From: Mastigamoeba balamuthi
Lineage: Eukaryota; Evosea; Mastigamoebida; Mastigamoebidae
Reading direction: 5' to 3'
Length of the DNA stretch: 28,907 bases
NCBI GenBank assembly: GCA_902651635.1
Contig: CACRSC010000002.1
Coordinates: 132,878-161,784, forward strand
Below, piece after piece: positions 1 through 10,385 of the stretch. The notes under the pieces were generated by a model that saw only the letters and a list, made by a program, of their open reading frames with translations, was not told the DNA's origin and did not search any database. Each line of letters begins with the position of its first letter. Position 1 is the first letter of the stretch. Position numbers and translations under genes: made by a program.

Positions 1-2
1 GC

Positions 3-341
3 AGGGCACTGCCGCTCTACACAGAGGCCGCACAGCTGCTGGAGGAGCCCCGAGAATGCGAGAGAAAGCTTGCGGGGCAGTGCAACCTCAACGCGGCGCA
101 GTGCTTGCTGAAGCTCGGCAGAGACACTGCAGAGGCTGCCCGCAGGGCGCAGACCGCTGCGGATTGCGAGCCCAGCAACGCCAAGGCGCTCTACGTCCTC
201 GCCAAGTGCAGGAGGATAGCCGGCAACTGCGCCTCTGCTCGTGAGCTGCTGCGGCGTTGCGTGGAGCTCTCGGGCAAAGAGCTCCCCGAAGTCACCGAGG
301 AGCTCGCGCTCTGCTCGCGTAGCAGCAGCGGCAGCGACTAA
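3..341 (+). CDS. TPR-domain protein, C-terminal part (5' end outside window)
   Basis: The frame is open from the window edge to TAA at 339-341 and encodes about 112 residues. The first 80 or so form tetratricopeptide helices: NLNAAQCLLKLGR, then a helix with ADCEPSNAKALYVLAKCR, then an AGNCASARELLRR helix. The pattern N-L-A-x-C-x-L-K-L-G ... P-S-N-x-K-A-L is that of the TPR blocks in FKBP-type immunophilins and other Hsp90 co-chaperones, so a chaperone-binding TPR domain is likely. That is family knowledge; the catalytic or other N-terminal domain is off the window. A short serine/glycine tail ends the protein. The first bases may still be intron, so the left boundary is the window edge rather than a true exon start. 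The gene is convergent with the PARG-type gene, with only about 150 bp between the stop codons. Confidence 0.75.
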   Translation, partial: RALPLYTEAAQLLEEPRECERKLAGQCNLNAAQCLLKLGRDTAEAARRAQTAADCEPSNAKALYVLAKCRRIAGNCASARELLRRCVELSGKELPEVTEELALCSRSSSGSD

Positions 342-492
342 TGAATGCGATTACGCACTATGACGCTCTTGCCGAGGCCTCTGAGTGGTTGTAGCCTTCC
401 CCTGGCCTGACTCCAGACACGCGACATTCTCAATTGCTCTTGGGATACACAATACGCGGTTGCTTTGTTGCTATGCCAAAGACACGATAAGA

Positions 493-1526
493 TCAATTGG
501 AGGCCAAGCGAGCGCGAAACACAGCAGCCATGCGGTCGTCGGGGACAGCGAACACGACCTCTGCAAAGGCGCTTGCGAAGGGGGCGCACGGCCCCAGGAG
601 GAGGCGGGCAAAGGCGTCGGCGACCTGCTCGGCCGAGTTGCCAAAGACGCCGCAGCCCCAGGCGCCGAGGACCACCGCCTGGTCGCCGTGCTCGGCAGCC
701 ATGGAGAGGGCGATGCCGGCGCGCCGCTGCAGGGCGGTCGCGATGCGCTGCAGGAGAGCGGGGGAGGAGCCCTCGGCCCTGATGGCGGCGCGGGCGTTGG
801 GGGCGGGGACGGTGAGGAAGGAGACGCGGTAGGGGGCCTCGAGCCAGTCGCCGTTGTCGGAGCGGAAGACGGGGACGCCGGGCGAGTAGGCCGCGTAGTC
901 GGCGTAGACGAGCGAGCGGCCCCGCCTGTTCTCGGTGTACATGGGGGCCACGCGGGGGCCCCGCAGGCACTCGTAGAGGGCGCTGCAGCGGCAGAGGGCC
1001 TCCTCCTGGGCCCGCGCCCCCGTCGTGAAGCCCCCGCCCGGGCTGCGCGCGGACGCGAAGTTGAGCACCGCGACGCGCGCGTGGCCCCGGGCCAGCCGCC
1101 GCGCCGCCTCGAGCGACAGCTCCCCCGTCACCCCCACCCGCGTGGCCCCGGCCCCCGCTGCCGCTGCTGCTGTCGCTGCTGCCGCCGCTGCTGGCGCTGG
1201 GGCCGGGCCGAGGGGAAGGGGCCGCCCCGGCTGCCAGAGCTCCGTGCGGTCGACGGCGTCGGCGACAGCGCGGCTGAGGTCCACGCAGGCGCCGGTGGCG
1301 GGGAACGTGTAGAAGCCGGCCTCGACAGCGGCCAGCGTCGCCTGCGCCACGTCGAGGGCGCTGCCGTGCTCCCCCCTCACCCCCGGCGCCACGTACCGCC
1401 GCCCTCCGCCCGGCGGCCCCTGCTGCACACTCGCCCCACTCGCCCCACTCGCCCCGCTCGGCCCACTGGGCGCCCGGCGGTAGCGGCGGCCCCTGCCCCG
1501 GCTGGGCGCCTCCTGCTGCTGTTGTA

Positions 1527-1558
<32 letters not shown>

Positions 1559-1566
1559 GCCCGCAT
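493..1566 (-). CDS. Microbial-type poly(ADP-ribose) glycohydrolase family protein (TIGR02452/DUF2263)
   Basis: Single-exon gene of 357 codons, ATG at 1566-1564, TGA at 495-493. The upstream in-frame extension to 1647 has only a GTG start and was not used. The family signature is clear: VAVLNFASARSPGGGF followed by GARAQEEALC gives GGG-x7-QEE at about residues 177-189. This is the ADP-ribose-binding and catalytic-glutamate loop of bacterial and fungal-type PARG macrodomains. Further family blocks are YSPGVPVFR, the PAPN motif and VVLGAWGCGVFGN near the C-terminus. The predicted role is removal of ADP-ribose chains from proteins. The N-terminus is a long glutamine run (residues 4-18) followed by Arg/Gly and Ser-Gly-Ala repeats, probably disordered. 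An alanine-rich linker lies near residues 120-140. It is followed on the same strand by xanthine dehydrogenase 235 bp upstream. Confidence 0.88.
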
Positions 1567-1801
1567 GGCGGTTTTCGGCACAGATACAGTCAACTGGGTG
1601 GTGGCTCTGTTGAAAAATGAAAGAGCAGAAACGGAAAACCAGAGCACAATTGACCAGCAGGGCGCCCGCTCTTTATCTAATCGTCACCTGACGTGGCGGT
1701 GGTGCAAATCGGGAGGGAGCGAGGGAGGGCGGGAGGGGCCGAGGCAATTGCAGAGTCAACCGAGGCTATCGGCGACCGGGGAGGGGAGGAGGGGGCGCTG
1801 G
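1567..1801. other. Intergenic spacer between two tandem minus-strand genes
   Basis: This 235-bp spacer must hold the end of xanthine dehydrogenase and the promoter of the PARG-type gene. It is less GC-rich than the flanking exons near 1570-1680. I see no ORF with the codon bias of the neighbours, no TATA box and no clear AATAAA on the minus strand. Confidence 0.5.
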
Positions 1802-4800
1802 TCAGGGGGTATGTACAAGGACGTCGGGGGTGACGGGGAACTCCTCGATGCACCACGAGGAGGCGGGGGCCCCGGGGGCCTCGGTGAGGGCGTCGCGGCA
1901 GGCGAGGCGGATGCGCTCGCAGGTGGCGGGGTGGCCCAGCTGGAAGAAGCCGTGTATGCCAGCGTCTGCGCGGGCGCTGGCGATGGCCTCCTTGAGGGCG
2001 AAGAAGGCCGAGAGGCCGAGGATGAGCGGGGGCTCGCCGACGCCCTTGGACGAGTGCACGGCAAAGGGGTTGGCCGAGCCCCGCAGCAGCCGCACGCGGA
2101 AGTCTGCGGGGACGTCGCCGGCCGAGGGGACCTTGTAGGTGCCGGGCCCGCAGGTGTAGAGGCGGCCGTCGCTGAGGGTGACGAGCTCCTCGATGGTGCA
2201 CCAGCCCAGGCCCTGCAGGAAGGCGCCCTCGATCTGGCCCACGTCGAGCGCGGGGTTCAGGCTCTGGCCCAGGTCCATCACCACGTCGGCGCGGCGCACC
2301 ACGTGCTCGCCCGTCAGCGTGTCGACCTCCACCTCGGTCACGGCGGCCCCGTAGCTGAAGTAGGCAAAGGGCTTGCCGCTGTGCGTCGCCCAGTCGTAGG
2401 CGCACTCGCTCGAGTAGAAGCCCCGCGCCCCCAGGTCGATCCTCGCGTTGTACGCCGCCGCCACCAGCTGCTCCCAGCTCCACCGCGCAGCCTCTGCCGG
2501 CCTCGTCCCCTTGAACTCCTCGAGGCGCCGCTTGATCTGCTTGCACGCGTCGAGCACGGCCATCCCGTTGAGGTCTGCGGGGTTGCAGGGGCAGGGGGGG
2601 TCACGCGGGGGTCAGTCGTGCGCTGGCCGCCGAGCGATGGCGGGCTGCTGCCGTGCCTGCCTGCATCGAAGCCGCCGTGGCCGAGGTGTTGGGGACCTTG
2701 TCGGTGCTGGTCTCGGAGATGTGGACGAGGGAGAGGGGGATGCCCAGCGCGTGGGCAGCCACCTGGCACATCTTGGTGTGGATGCCCTGCCCGATCTCGC
2801 ACCCCCCGTGCGTCACCAGCACCGACCCGTCCGTGTACACCAGCACCAGCGCCCCTGCCTGCGCGGCCGTCAGAGGGGGGGGGGCAGAGGGCAGAGGGCA
2901 GAGGGCAGAGGGAGGCTGGACCTGGTTGAGGGCGGGGTGCGTGAAGCTGAGGCCGAACTTGACAGGGGTGGCGTAGATGCCGCGCTTGCGGAACCTGTTG
3001 TTGACGTTGAAGGCCGTGACCTCGGCCCTGCGCCCGTGGTAGTCCGAGGACTCGAGGGCGTCGGCCCAGCAGCGCTGCAGGTTGTTGCAGAGGACGGCCT
3101 CGCCGTAGTGCGTCAGCTGCCCCTCGCGGTAGAAGTTGGCCTCGCGCAGGCGCGCAGCCTCGATGCCCAGGGCCGCGCTGATGCGGGCCATGACCGTCTC
3201 GGCGGCCATGACGCCCTGGGGCCCCCCGAAGCCCCGGAAGGCCGTGTTGGAGGGCCTGTGGGTCTTGCAGGCGTAGCCGACGACGCGGAGGGCGGGGTAG
3301 TAGTAGGCGTTGTCGACGTGGAAGAGGGCGCGCTGCAGCACGGGGATCGTGAGGTCCGTCGAGTAGCCCCCGTTGCAGTAGAGCTTGAAGTCGCCCGCCA
3401 CGAGGCGCCCGTCGCTGCCGAACCCCACGCGGTACTGCGCCACAAAGGGGTGCCGCGACCCGTGTATCGCCATGTCCACGTCGCGGTCCGCCACAAAGCG
3501 CACGCTGCGCCGCGTCCGGGCCGCAGCCACCGCCGCCGCCGCCGCAAAGGGGATGTTGCGCGACTCCTTGCCCCCGAAGCCCCCGCCCACGCGCTTGACG
3601 CGCACGACGACGCGGCTGGCGGCGACGCCCAGCAGGTGCGCCACGACGTGCTGCGTGTGCGAGGGGTCCTGCGTGCTGCAGACGAGCTGCATCTCGCCGC
3701 CCTCGCCCGGCGTGGCCACGGCGCACTGGGGCTCGAGGTAGAAGTGGTCCTGGCCCCCGGTCGTGACCTCGCCCTCGACCGTGTGCGGCGCCGACCGCAG
3801 CGCGGCCTCCACGTCGCCCCGCGCGATGCTGAAGGGGCTGCAGTGGTACGAGCCCGCGGCCACGGCCTCGCGGATGGTCAGGATCGCCGGGAGGGCCTCG
3901 TACTCGACGACCACCTTGGCGGCCCCCAGGCGCGCGGCCCGCTGCGACGTGGCCAGCACGAGGCCCAGCCAGAAGCCCACGCAGACGACCTCCTCCGACG
4001 CGAAGAGCTCCTCGTCCTCGTACATGCGCCGGCCCCCGGGTATGTCCCGCGCCGTCACGACGTCGACGACGCCGGGCACCGCCCGCGCGGCGCTGTCGTC
4101 GATGCGCAGGACGCGCGCGTGGGCCCGCGTGCTGGCGATGGGGGCGGCGTGCAGCTGGCTGGGGGGCCCCGGCAGGTCGTCGAGGAAGAGGGCCTCGCCG
4201 CTGACCTGCAGCTGCGCCGCGAGGTGCTCGTGCGAGGCGCCCACGCAGGCCGTGTCGGTCAGCGGCTGCTCCTCAAAGTCCTGCGAGCTGGAGAGGGGCC
4301 CCTTGTCGAGGTCCGCCAGGCACGAGGCCCAGCCCGGGGGCATGCAGTCTGCGCCGTAGACGTCGGCGCAGACGCGCAGGAAGAACTTGAAGAAGAGGCT
4401 GCGGGCCAGGACGCGCCTGTACGAGGGCATGCCGCCCGGCGTGCTGGCCACGATCGGCAGGTCCAGCGCGATGGCGTTGTAGACGCCCGCCAGCACGTCC
4501 GACGTCCAGAGCTGCCCCTCGAGGAAGCTGGCCGCGGACGCCGACAGCCGCGTGCGCGCGTCCATGCTCCCGAACGCCGCCCGGAAGCTCTTGACGCGGT
4601 ACGCCGGCACCGCCCGCGTCGGCACCCGCGCAAACGTCGCCGCGAACGTGTCCTCGGCGGGGTCCGCTGCCCCCAGGGCGCTCACCCAGGGCCCGCTCTC
4701 CTCCGCGCCCGGCTGGTGCTGGTGCTGCTGCTGCTGCTGCTGCTGGCTCGAGGGGCTGGGGGGGCTCTGCGGGGAGGTGTCGCGGTCGGTCTTGACGAGG

Positions 4801-6456
4801 GTGACGCTGAAGCAGGCGTTGCAGATGTGTATGTCGTCGTCCCTGCGCCTGCTGATCTTGTAGGCCTGCACGTGCTGCCCCGCCTCGGAGAGCGGCACAT
4901 CTGCGGCCAGCAGCACAGGCCTGAGCGGCGTGGCCCAAGAGGAGAGACAGGGGGGGAGAGAGAGAGAGAGAGAGAAGAGGGGAGGGCGCACTGATGGAGA
5001 CGATGAGCTCGTCGGGGTCGAGGGCGACGCGCCTGTAGCCCGTGTAGAACTGGGCGAGGGGGAGGGTGCGGGCGAAGTTGACGGTGCGGACGTCGAGGAG
5101 GGCGTTGGCGGCGAGCAGGAGGGGCCCGAGGTCCGAGGTGGGGCTGGCGGTGGCCAGGTTGCCCCCCAGGCACGCCGTGTTGCGCACCTGCCGGCACGCG
5201 AACCGCCCGAGCTGCGCGCGCAGGGCCCGCAGCCAGGCCGTGCGCTCGCGGGGCAGCGCGGCCACAGCGCCCTCGAGGGCGTCGGCGACGTCTGCCAGGG
5301 GCAGGGCGGCCCCCACGCAGAGGGCCGTGTCTGTGAGGCGCACGGCGCTGAGCTCGGGCACGCGGGCGGGGCAGAGCCAGACGGCGGGGGCCGCGCCCCG
5401 GAAGCGGAGGTCGAGGGCCAGCTCCGAGGCCCCCACCACCAGGCGGGCCCCCGGGTACTCGTTGCGCAGCACCAGCAGCTCCTCCAGCGTCGCCGGCGTG
5501 TGCCACGCGCTCCCCGGCGCCCGCACCGCCAGCGACGGCCGCGGCGACGGCGCCCCCGTGGCCTCTGCGGCGGCGCACGCCCGCGCCAGCCGCTCCAGCT
5601 CCTCGGGGAAGGGCCGCGCCGGCCGCATGGGCTCCCGCCCGCAGCCCTGCAGGTCCTCCACGTCGGGGCCCTGGCCGCCGCAGCCGCAGCCCCCCTTGCC
5701 GTCGCAGGCAAACTGGCAACAGAGCGTGTGGGCTGCTGGCTGGCTGGGAGGGAGGGCAGGAGGGCGCACAGAGGCAGCGGTCTCGAGGATGGGCCTGTAG
5801 CCCGTGCAGCGGCAGAGGTTGCCTGGGGGGACAGGGGAGAGCCCAGGGTCAGGGCGTGGCGCACAGGCACAGGCCAGGAGGAGGAGGAGGAGGGGGCGTG
5901 CCGTCGAGAGAGGCCTCGGCGTGGGCGAGGGATGCGCGGGGGTGCTCGAGGAAGAAGGCGTAGAGGGCCATGAGGACGCCCGGCGTGCAGAAGCCGCACT
6001 GGGAGCCGTGGGCTGCGGCCAGGCGCCCCTGCAGCGGGTGCAGGAGGCGGGGGCCCCCGGGGCCAGCGGGGGCAGCGAGGCCCTCGACGGTGGTGATGGC
6101 GGCGGCGTCGGCGGCGCAGAGGGGGGTGAGGCAGGCGTCGACGGCGCGGTGCACGGGGCGCCCCAGGGCCACGCTGTAGCGCGACACCACGACGGTGCAG
6201 GCCCCGCAGCCCCCCTCCCCGCACCCCAGCTTCGTCCCCACCAGCCCTGCGCGCCCGGCGCGTCTGTCACCCCGAGGGGCCGAGGGGGGGAGAGGGAGGG
6301 TGAGGGAGGGAGCGTGCCGAGGGTGCGGCGCAGGAAGTCGATGAGGAGGGCGGCGGGGTCCTCGGGGCGGTGCACCACGCGCTCCCCGTTGACGTAGAGC
6401 AGCAGCTGCTGCGCGGTGGGCTGCGCCCCGGCCCCTGCGGGTGGGCGCGCGGCCAT
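1802..6456 (-). CDS. XDH: Xanthine dehydrogenase, complete, seven exons
   Basis: Model: complement join of 6456-6318, 6246-5902, 5822-5770, 5712-4992, 4900-2922, 2858-2657 and 2574-1802. It encodes 1403 residues (usual length about 1330-1360). Domain order is canonical. The first 2Fe-2S domain has CGEGGCGAC at residues 55-63. The second has CGFCTPG and NLCRCTGYRP near 163-171. The FAD domain has VVGASELALD and LGGNLATASPTSDL. The molybdopterin domain has HFYLEPQC, VGGGFGGKE, GSRHPF, TAFRGFGGPQG and SSKGVGEPP, with the catalytic Glu near 1327. The Glu and Arg that separate xanthine from aldehyde oxidases (HFYLE, GSRHPF) are both present, so purine oxidation is expected. A Ser/Pro/Gln insertion (residues about 460-490) follows the FAD domain. 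Every splice restores family sequence. The 57-nt intron 5713-5769 is in frame and lacks a branch motif, so it could be retained. Start is the first ATG. Confidence 0.93.
2575..2656 (-). other. GC-AG intron 6 of xanthine dehydrogenase
   Basis: The minus strand reads CAGGCAG then GCACGG at the donor and CCCCGCAG at the acceptor, 82 nt. Splicing here gives SMQA-DLNGMAV, matching the conserved ADLNGMAV of the family. No GT in the right phase exists nearby. An ACTGAC branch-like motif lies in the intron. Confidence 0.82.
5823..5901 (-). other. GC-AG intron 2 of xanthine dehydrogenase
   Basis: The donor reads GACG then GCACGC, the acceptor CCCCCCAG, 79 nt, with CTGAC inside. Splicing in phase 1 gives ASLDG-NLCRCTGYRP, the invariant second iron-sulfur motif. 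The two GT dinucleotides in the open part of the frame are both in phase 2 and would break the frame. Confidence 0.82.
6247..6317 (-). other. GC-AG intron 1 of xanthine dehydrogenase
   Basis: The donor reads CTCG then GCACGC, the acceptor GGCGCGCAG, 71 nt. Splicing gives RRTLGLVGTKLGCGEGGCG, matching the family. The nearest GT (GGGGTGACAG) would leave an intron of only about 24 nt. Confidence 0.82.
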
Positions 6457-7320
6457 GGCACTGGCTGGTGGCTCTCTGGGTGTGTGTGTGTGTGTGAAGA
6501 GAGATGGGGATGAGGAGGAGGAGGAGGAGGAGGATTCCTGCCACGTGATGCGGTGGAGGAGGAGAGAGAGTGCTGGTGGCCCTTTGCCTCTTCTTGTCGC
6601 TTTTCGCCGGCCACAGCACCGCAGAGCCCTCAGAGTGCGCTGCGCCCACCAAATGCGGCAACCCTCCCCCCCCGTTTCTCCGCCCCTGCCGGAAAAGTCG
6701 GTTGCCTTGCCCCCAACCCTCTCTGCGCTCCTCACCCACACCCACCCCTCCACGAGGGCCTCGGGGGCCTCGCCCCAGCGCCCTGCCCTGCCGCACCTCG
6801 CAGGGCGCAGGGCAGCAGCGCCTCCCAATGGCCACAGCCCACAGCGCACAGCCCACTGGCTGCCAGTGCCAAGCGCACAGAGGGCCACGCACGCAGCCTC
6901 AAGCCAGCCTGGCCAGCAGCGCTGCCACACGCACCACCGCTGCAGCCAAAGGCACCGGCGTGCCGTAGTGCCACAGCGGCCAGCCGCCAGGGGCAGGGGC
7001 AGCAGAGCAAGGCAGAGCGCAGGGCAGAGCGCAGGGGGCCATGGCCACGGCGCAAGGACCCCTCCCGCAGCCGCTGCGGCAGCAAGCACAGGAGGCAGCA
7101 GGGGCAGGGGCAGGGGCAGCGGTGGCCAGAGGAGCTGAGCGGGGACGGGGCAGGAGACGGGGCGCACAAGAAGAAGAGGAGCGGCAGAGGCACAAGAGGC
7201 ACAGAGGGAGAGAATCAGCGGGCAGATATTTTGGCGGGCAGCAAGCAGCTCTTTGCTCTTGTTGCCCTCCTTTTTCGCACAGCGCAGCGCAGGGCACCGC
7301 AGGACAGGGCAGGGCGCCAC
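6457..7320. other. Divergent intergenic region between xanthine dehydrogenase and taxilin
   Basis: No ORF here has family sequence. The part next to xanthine dehydrogenase has a (TG)n run at about 6480-6495 and a GAG run at 6510-6533, and is pyrimidine-rich further out. From 6780 it is CA- and CAG-rich. From 7042 it belongs to the direct repeat that recurs after the N at 7649, so the true spacer depends on whether that repeat is real. Confidence 0.5.
7229..7238 (+). promoter_or_regulatory. E2F-like site upstream of taxilin exon 1
   Basis: TTTTGGCGGG lies 83 bp before the exon-1 ATG at 7321 and is repeated 608 bp on, at 7837-7846, before the ATG at 7929. It resembles the E2F/DP consensus. A single short match in GC-rich DNA is weak evidence. 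Confidence 0.25.
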
Positions 7321-7606
7321 ATGGCCGACCAGCAGCAGCAGCAGCAGCAGGAGGCAGCAGCGACGGCCGCAGCGACGGCAGCAGGGGCAGCAGGGGCGGT
7401 GGCCTCGGGGCCAGCGCAGCAGCCGCAGCAGCCGCAGCAGGGGCAGCAGGGGCAGCAGCAGCCGAGGCACGAGGGCGAGGCAGCGGCAGGGGCAGCGGCA
7501 GCGGGAGGAGGGGACGAGACGGGAGCGATACAGGCGCTGCTGGCCAACAAGATCGCGCAGCTGGAGCTGGACGCCTCCAAGCGCGACGAGGAGGAGCGCG
7601 AGATCA
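7321..7606 (+). pseudogene. Duplicate copy of taxilin exon 1
   Basis: ATG at 7321 opens the same 286-nt exon as at 7929: the start MADQQQQQQQ, then an Ala/Gly/Gln linker, then the helix LLANKIAQLELDASKRDEEEREI. It ends at the same GTGCGCC donor. The intron after it is cut by the N at 7649. If the repeat is an assembly artefact, this is simply the same exon seen twice. Confidence 0.7.
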
Positions 7607-7649
7607 GTGCGCCTGCACCGCCAGCACAACACACCAACACAACACAACN

Positions 7650-8256
7650 TGGCCACGGCGCAAGGACCCTCCCGCCAGCCGCTGCGGCAGCAAGCACAGG
7701 AGGCAGCAGGGGCAGGGGCAGGGGCAGCGGTGGCCAGAGGAGCTGAGCGGGGACGGGGCAGGAGACGGGGCGCACAAGAAGAAGAGGAGCGGCAGAGGCA
7801 CAAGAGGCACAGAGGGAGAGAATCAGCGGGCAGATATTTTGGCGGGCAGCAAGCAGCTCTTTGCTCTTGTTGCCCTCCTTTTTCGCACAGCGCAGCGCAG
7901 GGCACCGCAGGACAGGGCAGGGCGCCACATGGCCGACCAGCAGCAGCAGCAGCAGCAGGAGGCAGCAGCGACGGCCGCAGCGACGGCAGCAGGGGCAGCA
8001 GGGGCGGTGGCCTCGGGGCCAGCGCAGCAGCCGCAGCAGCCGCAGCAGGGGCAGCAGGGGCAGCAGCAGCCGAGGCACGAGGGCGAGGCAGCGGCAGGGG
8101 CAGCGGCAGCGGGAGGAGGGGACGAGACGGGAGCGATACAGGCGCTGCTGGCCAACAAGATCGCGCAGCTGGAGCTGGACGCCTCCAAGCGCGACGAGGA
8201 GGAGCGCGAGATCAGTGCGCCTGCACCGCCAGCACAACACACCAACACAACACAAC
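7650..8256 (+). repeat. Direct repeat A, copy 2 (607 bp)
   Basis: Second copy of 7042-7648. It carries the exon 1 that connects in frame to the rest of the taxilin gene, and it runs on through a longer CAACA array (about 8233-8280) where copy 1 stops. Confidence 0.9.
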
Positions 8257-9983
8257 ACAACACAACACAACACAACACAACGCACCAACACGACGCCACG
8301 CGGCGCTGCAGGCAAGGCGAGCAGGACGCAGCTGCTCGACCTCAGGAAGCAGCTCGAGGGCATCGCCTCTGCCGACGACCGCCTCAGGCACCTCCAGTCC
8401 TCGTACCTCGCCGCTGTCCGCTCCTGCCCCCTGCCCCCTGCCCCCTGCCCCTCCTCTCTGGCTCTCTGGGCCCTCTGACACGGCTGCGTGCTGCGTGCTG
8501 CGTGCTGCCTCGCCGGGCTGCAGGTGCAGCAGCGGCTGCGGGAGGAGCGCGAGGCGGAGCGCTTCCGGTCGCGGGCGGAGCTGTACCAGCGCGACGCAGA
8601 GTCCCGTGCGCAGCAGCAGAAGCAGCAGAAGCAGCAGAGAGGGATGAATGCATGACTGAGGGGAGGCTGGGCGTGCAGGGATGGCGAAGCTGACGACGAC
8701 CAAGACGAAGCTCGAGGCGCTGTGCCGGGAGCTGCAGCGGCAGAACAAGCTGGTGATGGAGGAGAGCCGGCGGGTGGCCGAGGAGGAGCAGGGGCGGCGC
8801 AACGAGCTGAGCAAGAAGTTCCACGAGACCATCGGGGAGATCACGGCGCGCCTCGAGGAGCAGGGCGACGAGCGCATGCGCCAGCTCCGCGAGAACGAGA
8901 CGCTCCGCGAGAAGCTGCGCAACTTTGCCGAGCAGTACGACATACGCGAGCAGCACTACGCCACGCAGCTCCGCGCCAAGGAGCTCGAGAAGCAGCTCCT
9001 CGAGGCCCGCCTCAAGCAGCAGGCAGAGGTCGCCGTCCAGGAGGCCCTCAAGGCCCAGGCCTACCTCGAGCAGGCCACCGCCATGGCCAAGACAGAGGCC
9101 GACCTCCGCGGCCAGGTCACCCTCTACGCCGAGAAGTTTGAGCAGTTCCAGGAGACCCTCTCCAAGTCCAACGACGTCTTCGCCACCTTCAAGAGCGAGA
9201 TGGACCGCATGGCCAAGACCATCGCCAAGCTCGAGCGCGACAAGGCCGCCCTCAAGAAGAAGGCCGACGCCGGCGACGCCGCCCTCATCGAGCTCGCCGA
9301 GGAGCGCAACAGCCTCAGGGCCCTCGTCGACCAGGGCAGGAGCGGCCGCAAGAAGCTCGAGGACCTCTGCAGGGCCCTCCAGGCCGAGCGCACCGTCCTC
9401 CGCCAGGAGATCGACAGGCTCCGCGCTGCCGCTGCCGCTGCCACTGCCACTGCCACCGCCACCGCCCAGCAGCAGCAGCAGGTGGACGCGCAGCACCGGC
9501 TGGTGGTGGCAGAGGCGGCTGCGTGCCCGCCGCAGGAGCAGCAGGAGCAGACGCCCGACTACACCAAGGTGTACGCGTTCCTGGGCAGCATGTTCGACGC
9601 AAACGAGAAGGGGTTCGAGCAGAAGCTGGGCCTCATGGCGCCCCTCGACCGCGTCACCGCCGTGCACCTCATCTCCAACCTCGTCAACAACGACGCCTGG
9701 TGCGTCCGCCTGAGCCCACCCCCATCGCTCTGACGAGCTCGCCCGCGCACACAGCCAGGTGCTCCTCAAGAACATCTGCACCACTGGCGCGGCCGCCTTT
9801 TGCACTGCTGGCGCGGCAGCAGAGGCCCCTGCCGACCAGCAGTCGCAGGAGCAGCAGCCAGCAGCAGCAGCAGCAGCAGAGGCCCCTGCGGCGGTCTCTG
9901 CCACCGAGGCATCCGCCGCACCTGAGGCCCCGGCTGGCGACGCGAGCAGCAGCGCCGCACCCGAGCAAGAGAAGCAGCAGTGA
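7929..9983 (+). CDS. Taxilin family coiled-coil protein
   Basis: Model: join of 7929-8214, 8312-8415, 8524-8605, 8679-9699 and 9755-9983, giving 573 residues. The central part from about residue 150 is one long coiled coil with taxilin hallmarks: KLEALCRELQRQNK, FAEQYDIREQHY, LYAEKFEQFQETLSKSNDVF, KSEMDRMAKTIAKLERD and KKLEDLCRALQAER. In animals, taxilins bind syntaxins and nascent-chain complexes and act in membrane traffic; that is family knowledge. The N-terminus is a glutamine run plus an Ala/Gly linker and the tail is Ala/Glu/Gln-rich, so only the coiled coil is conserved. All splices keep frame: donors are GTGCGC (three, counting GTGCGT) and GTCCGC, and three of four introns have CTGAC or ACTGA near the acceptor. 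After the coiled coil, a helical segment at about 9556-9700 (DYTKVYAFLGSMFDANEKGF) is not typical of the animal proteins. Confidence 0.9.
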
Positions 9984-10385
9984 GAGGCACAGCAGAGCGC
10001 ACCGCGGCGGCCAAGCGGACGACAGAGAGAGGTAGAGGGATGCAGAGCGCACTCATGGCCTGCTCGACCCCTGGCTCTGGCCAGACCCACGGCAGCCAGA
10101 CCAACAACGACCCTCTGCGCAGAATGAGCGCCCACACCCAAAGGCGTTGCCCCCCCTGGCTGCGGAGCAGGGGCAAAGGACCTGCCCGCATGTACCTGCG
10201 TGCGTGTGTGCCATGCGTGCGCGTGTGTTAATAATGGCACTGCGAAATCGCACACTGCGTTGACCAGATACAGTAATTTCCAGCGCGGCAGAGTGCGCGA
10301 GTGCGTGTGGGCTGCCGCTTGCGACCCCGGACCCCGTGCGATACCCCGCAGAGACAGCGAGTGGGCCGCCCCAGCGTCAGCGGCA
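9984..10385. other. Intergenic, between taxilin and the next plus-strand gene
   Basis: Holds the taxilin 3' end and the next gene's promoter. There is a TG/CG-rich stretch at about 10195-10235. AT content rises at 10225-10280. I see no family ORF and no AATAAA. Confidence 0.5.

Larger units (their letters stand above)
7042..7648 (+). repeat. Direct repeat A, copy 1 (607 bp), ends at an N
   Basis: Bases 7042-7648 recur at 7650-8256 with an offset of 608. The only difference I found is one C fewer and, a few bases later, one C more near 7667-7682. The copy ends inside a CAACA simple repeat, directly before the single N at 7649. This looks like an unmerged contig overlap rather than a biological duplication. 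Confidence 0.9.

Noticed and set aside
1567-1647. N-terminal extension of the PARG-type protein
   Set aside because: Only a GTG start is available and codon bias is lost upstream of the ATG at 1566.
2448-4994. 848-codon open frame on the plus strand
   Set aside because: It lies antisense to xanthine dehydrogenase exons. Long antisense frames arise because GC-rich codons rarely make stops. It has no family sequence.
7042-8256. True tandem duplication of a taxilin promoter and first exon
   Set aside because: A single N at the join, near-identity, a compensating indel at the contig edge and a simple-repeat breakpoint all fit an assembly artefact better.
7200-8300. CRISPR-like array from repeated motifs
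   Set aside because: The repeats are CAG, CAACA and one long direct repeat. There are no regular spacers, and the DNA is eukaryotic.
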